Below, piece by piece: positions 59,376 through 64,000 of a DNA stretch of 64,000 bases (position 1 is the stretch's first letter; the number at the start of each line of letters is the position of its first letter). Source of the stretch: Bactrocera neohumeralis (taxonomy: Eukaryota; Arthropoda; Insecta; Diptera; Tephritidae); assembly GCF_024586455.1 (NCBI RefSeq), contig NC_065920.1, positions 72,160,215 to 72,224,214 of the forward strand, written 5' to 3'. The notes beneath the pieces are model-generated. The model was not told where the DNA came from. It did not search any database and worked only from the letters and a program-made list of their open reading frames with translations. A program made the position numbers and the translations under genes.

Positions 59376-59570
59376 ATGTCTTCGAAAGCGGCGCTCGTTG
59401 GCGGCAAGCAGCTGCTGGTGGTGGGCAGCGGTGGGCGCGAGCACGCGATTTGCTGGAAGTTGTCGCAGAGCGAGCAGGTGGTCAAAATCTACGCATTGCC
59501 CGGCAGCCATGGCATTGCTCAAGTGCCCAAGTGCTCCAATCTGCGTGATGTAAACGCAAAAGATTTCCAG
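59376..59570 (+). CDS. ade3: First coding exon of trifunctional purine enzyme GARS-AIRS-GART (partial)
   Basis: 65 in-frame codons from ATG 59376 to a CAG|GTATGT donor at 59570, phase 0. The sequence is the N-terminal domain of glycinamide ribonucleotide synthetase, with the Gly-rich loop LLVVGSGGREHAICWKL at about 13-29 and LPGSHGIAQVPKC at 41-53. In animals this domain starts the fused enzyme that carries out steps 2, 3 and 5 of de novo IMP synthesis in the cytosol. An about 11-residue extension precedes the conserved start. The remaining exons must lie beyond the window, so the first intron is at least 4.4 kb. ATG context GAAG-ATG is acceptable and no earlier in-frame Met is seen. Confidence 0.93.
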
Positions 59571-59904
59571 GTATGTTTGTAACGAAGTGACTTAGATAGT
59601 GGAAGGTATATAAAGGCAATTCAATATTGAACACATGGCTGTCGCTCGTTTTGGCGTTGTTGGCGCTCGTACTCTCAAACGTTTTGTTTGTGTGTGTATC
59701 ATCGCGTTTTGGTTAGGGTTTTGCCGGTTTCATATTTGTTTTACTAAGTTAGTGCGCATAACGATATGGCACTTTTGCAGATCATTCTAATGGCGGAATA
59801 AAAGGTGTTTCTTGAAGACTCGGCGAGTTAAAGAAAAAATATTAAAATCCGCTTGTGTTGTGATTCAGCGCCTTCTTTTTTTGCGCGTTAAATACACCGA
59901 AGCT

Positions 59905-60512
59905 ACATATAATACCCTTCACAAATAAAAAAGTTTCCATACAAGAACTTGATTTGATTGTTTAGCTTGTACGACAGCTGTTCGTTATTGTTGTCCGATC
60001 TAAACAAGTTGTTCGGAGATTGTACCGTTGCTTCGAATAATAATTCATGCCAAATTTCATTAAATAATATCAGCAAATAAAAAAGTTTTCCTTGCAAGTA
60101 CTTCATTCCGATCGTTCAGTTTGTATGGCAGCTATATATAGGATATATGATCTGATCGAAACAATTTCTTTGTATATTGCCCTCCGTTGCCTTAGAAAAT
60201 ACCCCGTGCTAAATTTCGTGAAGATGTCTCGTCAAATAAAAATGTTTTCATCCAAGACCTTGATTTTGATTGGTCACTTTGTATGGTGTCTATATCAATT
60301 AGTAGTCCGATATGAACAAAAGTCGTCAAATTAAAAAGTTTTCCATACAAGCACTTGATTCCAATCGTTCAATTTGTATGACAGGCATATGCTATAGAGA
60401 CTCGAAACCGGCGGTTCCAACTTCTTGGCGAGAAAATGTTGTTTGTACAATTTCAGAATGATAACTCATAAACTGCAAAACTAGTTCGTGTTTCCTTTTC
60501 AGGGTATAAAAA
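59905..60512 (-). repeat. Multi-unit dispersed repeat in Gart intron 1
   Basis: Three to four related blocks, each with a (T)CCATACAAGNACTTGATT or similar start (59936, 60089, 60251, 60344), TTTGTATGGCAGCTATAT (60119) and a CCGATCTAAACAA or equivalent, ending CAGGGTATAAAA at 60499. It is the reverse orientation of the repeats at 4978, 12335 and 19388. The outer ends (ATACCCT near 59912 and AGGGTAT near 60500) are inverse of each other. Confidence 0.72.
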
Positions 60513-61129
60513 CCTTATTCTTCCGTCACAATTATTAAAATGCTCATAATTTATAGCAGTGTGTGGAGAGTTCTTCGGATTCGTGGGTACGCAGTGCATT
60601 ATATTTGGACCTGTTTCTACGTGTCTCAGTTTCGTTGTGAAGCTGACTTTAAATTTTCTGAGAAATTGAAACGGCCGGTTCACTATTTATCTTTTGTAAT
60701 TTGTGCTTGGCTTAGCACTCTTTTGATAGATATGTTCGAGGGTGGAACCGCAACCCTTTAGTGCTGAGATATATGCGATTTCAGTTCAAACCGGCGACGA
60801 GCTTTTAACTAAAGTTCTAACTTTTGGCTCTGACAATACAACCTTAGTGATCGGCGCTTCTTACAAGAGAGCTTACTCCACGAGTATATTTCTTTAAGAT
60901 GTGATGCGATTGAATAATTCACATTTATAGACCGACGCTTTTTAATTAGAAGTCTCATCGAATGAGAAAAAGTTCAGCTTAAGAGAGTAAGACATTATCG
61001 GTTTCAAAAACTTCCAAAAACCCCTGTAATGATTTAGTAATCGGCAAAAAAAAAATATTTTGCTTAGTCAGCTGTATGAATAGCAACTTTTAATTAAATT
61101 CGGGACTCTGATTATCTGTACTATAAACA

Positions 61130-61965
61130 CGATTTTATATTGTGTAAAATATTCTATGAAATTAGGTTTTATCCATTTTCATCCAATATCTTTTACCATC
61201 TTTCGGTCAAGACATTGATTCCACGCTCATAAAATTTTTGATCCTTGAAGGCAAAAAACTGGTCCAGGGTGTTTTTCACATTCTAGTTTGAAGTGAACGT
61301 TCTCTCATCCAAAGCATTTTGCTTAGACCGGAACTAGTAAATCTCAAAATAATCGTCCTCATTGAAATCCCACCAAACAGACAACATAACATTTTTTTGG
61401 TGATTATCGGCCTTGAAGTGATTTGAGCTGGTTCATCCCTTTACAACATAAAATTTTTTTGGTGAAGATCTTGAACTTTCTTGTAAACAATCAGTTTTTG
61501 ACGCCAGTTAAAATGTCCTTCAAAAATGTATCACTTCCTTGACGTTTGATAGGCAAATCACAGTCTTTGAGGTGACATAGCAAATTTCGTCCTGTTAGAA
61601 CATGAGGAGCCCATATGTCAAGCTCCAAAATTAGACCTAGAGGTTTAATAGGCTTATAAATGGTCGCGTTAGACAAATTTAGTCTCCCAGCAATTTCTCG
61701 AGTTTTTTTTTGACAATTTGCATTGACCAACGACATTTTTATATCCACATCAGCTTTAAGGGTCCTTCCAGGACTTGGTGCATCCTCAAGATCGAAAGTG
61801 CCGCAACGAAATTTCGCAAACCAATTTCGGAAATGTCGTTTGGTCAACAATGTTGTTTCGGTCTTCCATCTTCGATAGAGCACCAAACAAAAACAGGACA
61901 TTTTTTTATAAGCAAGCCTTACTATTTCCGGTGTTCAAATATAAAACGGTTGGGTGTGAAGTTGG
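61130..61965 (-). mobile_element. Irritans-like mariner relic in Gart intron 1
   Basis: Minus-strand frame 61901-61491 gives HFRNWFAKFRCGTFDLEDAP and LDIWAPHVLTGRNLLCHLKD, the DNA-binding half. The C-terminal phrase RSKQNALDERTFTSN and LDQFFAFKDQKFYERGINVL are found at 61190-61330. The catalytic middle is missing, so it is an internally deleted copy of another mariner lineage than the one at 3850. Confidence 0.75.
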
Positions 61966-62849
61966 CGGCAAAAAAATTCAATAAGATCAGCTGTTGTCAT
62001 CAAACGATACTACTTTGTGAACGACCTAATATAATAAAAGTTTGAGCACGTCATTCTATATATATAGTTTCCAATGAATATATGTACATATGTATGTAGA
62101 TACATTCAATACTTAAAATATATTTCCAAAGGTAATAGGAAATAGTTTTACATTGTTGTGGAGGCATGTGCTAGTTGAGAGTACTTTTAAGTATTTGATT
62201 ATACAGTCTAAATCTCAATACAAACTTTTAGCGATAACGCTGACATCTTTGAGAACAATCTTCTACAAGTTGTCTATGCAAACAAAATTAATGTGTTTAG
62301 TTATCGCTGACAAATGCAAAGTTTTTGCGATAACGGTTAAGTGAAATGGTTGCAGACAAAACTGGGAAAGCTGTCTCTAAAGTATTGTCCACGAAAATAA
62401 ATTAGGTTTTTGCTTTATTGAAGAAATATCGACGACGGATTTTTTGTCTACCCTCTTTCTCTCTCTTTATTAAGGATTGTGGTGGCAATCCTGTATATAC
62501 ATATGTATGTATTGAGAAACATAATTTAGGGTTTATAACTCTATATAAATCGGTCTTCTTATTGGAATTTGATGCTAAGGACTTCACTTGATTTTTTTTT
62601 TCGGAAAGCTCTAAAACCCAATACTAAACAGTGTGGAAGAGTTAGCTATTGCAATTTGACGCCAAGAATTCCTCTTATTTTTCATAGGCCGCTTCAAAGC
62701 TCCTAGAATAATTTTTATAGCTTCTAAGCCCATCTCCAGAGGTTCAATGTCTTTGCTTGTTTTCAATCAGGAAATTTTCCATATAAACTATTTTTTCAAA
62801 CGCCTGTTATATGTGTATAGTTTTTAGCGTTAGGTTACAAAAAAATTCA

Positions 62850-63300
62850 TAGTCAAGATATAAAGCTGGCAAGGGCTAGGGTACTCCCGCTATCAGTAGA
62901 ATGTGAACGGGTCGGTGCTCCTCTCTCCTCGTGTCTTGTACTACTGGATAGCTTGGTTTCGCGGGAACTTATCCAGCGCTGGGCTACCATTGGTTCATGC
63001 ATTGTCGCAAAAGCCTTTCGTCCCAAGATCGATCGCAAGAGATACAGGAATCTCTAGGTCCTCAGTAAGGCTAGCCTCTTCCTAGTTGTGGGGATTTTAA
63101 CAGGCCATTGCGCTATTGGCGTCCATGCCATAAGGCTGGGAATCTTACCAGACGCCCTCTGCAAAAGCTGTATGGGAAAAGGCGAGTAGGATTCCTCTCA
63201 GCACTTCCTTCTTGCTTGTCCTGCATTTGCGAAATCAAGGCAGAAACACTTTGAAGCTCATACTTTCAGATGACCCACCGAACTGGCGGGAATAGAAATT
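62850..63300 (+). mobile_element. Jockey-like retrotransposon C-terminus
   Basis: Plus-strand translation reads FNRPLRYWRP, GNLTRRPLQKLYGK, LSCICEIKAETL and HRTGGN, parallel to the minus-strand element at 7499-7800 (GNLTRRQLQKLSAF). The strand complementary to 63038-62853 also matches 7793-8032 (AQKSFVTAHVPMVAQRW versus GRKAFATMHEPMVAQRW), so the aligned region includes the end of RNase H. Confidence 0.7.
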
Positions 63301-63452
63301 AAATGCCGGAACAAAAATTTTATTGGCCACAAGCTTCTGACTTATAAATTCGAAGTACAAGAGTTTTGTCTTTATAACATCACAAAGAACTACTTATAGT
63401 TGTGCAAGTGCGATCTTCAAACCAGCCATCATACCTAACCTATAAATCTTTA

Positions 63453-63724
63453 CGATCACTGAAATAGTAAAGACTAAGCTTTAAGCTCTCAGAGCGGGTA
63501 TGACTAAAGCCTGTGCATCTCAACTTTGTTTAATCCACTGATTGCTGGAAGGGCAAGTCTGGCAGTGACGTACACTCATTGACGGTTTAGACACATATAC
63601 ATTTTCACGATCTTTGAAATATTGAAGACTAAGCTTTAAGCTCTCCGAGCGGGTATACCAACAGTCTTTGCTGCTCAACTGTGTTTAGTCCACTAATTGC
63701 GGCAAGTTTGGCAGTGACGTACAC
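63453..63724. repeat. Tandem repeat of about 155 bp, two units
   Basis: Units starting CGATCACTGAAATAGTAAAG (63453) and CGATCTTTGAAATATTGAAG (63608) both continue ACTAAGCTTTAAGCTCTC, GAGCGGGTAT and end GGCAGTGACGTACAC at 63561 and 63710. They are roughly 85 percent alike by eye, with a few short indels. Confidence 0.8.
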
Positions 63725-63739
63725 GCAGTACACACCGTT

Positions 63740-64000
63740 CCAAACCTAAAATTTCGAATACTTCGAAAAAGTGTTAAAATTAAAATATTTTATTTAACCA
63801 GTTTGCATTTTTTATACATATATAACAGTGTTGTACTTGTGCGAATGTGATTGACTATGAATGAGTGCGTCGGTGTGTCGGCCCTTCAGCTGTGTAATGT
63901 GCATGGAATTCGTTAAATTCATTATAAATAAATTAGAATACATTTTCATCTTATCTACGCCACAACAGAGAGTGAGATCCATTTTACTGCAGACGTAAAA
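63740..64000. other. Continuing Gart intron 1, nothing recognised
   Basis: AT-rich intronic DNA up to the window end. No acceptor with a following Gart-like frame was seen. Confidence 0.45.

Overview
This window is nuclear DNA of a higher fly (Diptera, Schizophora), most likely a tephritid fruit fly. The genes have many short exons with GT-AG introns, AT-rich introns full of ACATACATATGTATGT microsatellites, and proteins very close to Drosophila families. The intervening DNA is packed with decayed mariner, RTE-like and jockey-like relics. The family placement is inference from overall character; no search was run. All exon structures were built by hand from splice signals and reading-frame continuity.

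Layout. (1) 2.5-10.0 kb, minus: a clip-domain serine protease homolog in at least five exons, split by a 6.2 kb intron full of transposon debris; its 5' end is not resolved. (2) 10-24.8 kb: intergenic, dominated by dead elements and nested insertions. (3) 24.8-39.4 kb, minus: Pect, the CTP:phosphoethanolamine cytidylyltransferase of the Kennedy pathway, seven coding exons, 407 aa, with a 10.5 kb first intron. (4) 40.7-44.2 kb, plus: NTPase, an ENTPD5/6-type nucleoside diphosphatase of the secretory pathway, six exons, 468 aa. (5) 45.4-46.4 kb, minus: the beta subunit of Rab geranylgeranyltransferase, one intronless 341-aa ORF, convergent with NTPase. (6) 47.9-49.2 kb, plus: an SZRD1-like SUZ/SUZ-C protein, 387 aa, with a polyglutamine linker. 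(7) 49.2-58.2 kb: a second transposon-rich intergenic block. (8) 59.4 kb to the end, plus: the first coding exon of ade3/Gart (GARS-AIRS-GART) and 4.4 kb of its first intron.

Functionally the intact genes are housekeeping: phospholipid head-group activation, ER/Golgi nucleotide hydrolysis, Rab prenylation, probable RNA-associated SUZ protein and de novo purine synthesis. The serine protease homolog stands out: it keeps the catalytic His and Asp but has lost Ser and the flanking Asp, so it is predicted to be non-catalytic.

No undescribed multi-gene system is evident. The less ordinary material is in the repeats: a palindrome-headed dispersed repeat (TATACCCTG arms) serving repeatedly as insertion target, a 22-bp motif array at 14 kb, an approximately 297-bp duplication in a Pect intron, a TA-flanked deletion derivative of mariner, and two cases of elements nested in a mariner relic. 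No tRNA, rRNA or CRISPR array was recognised.
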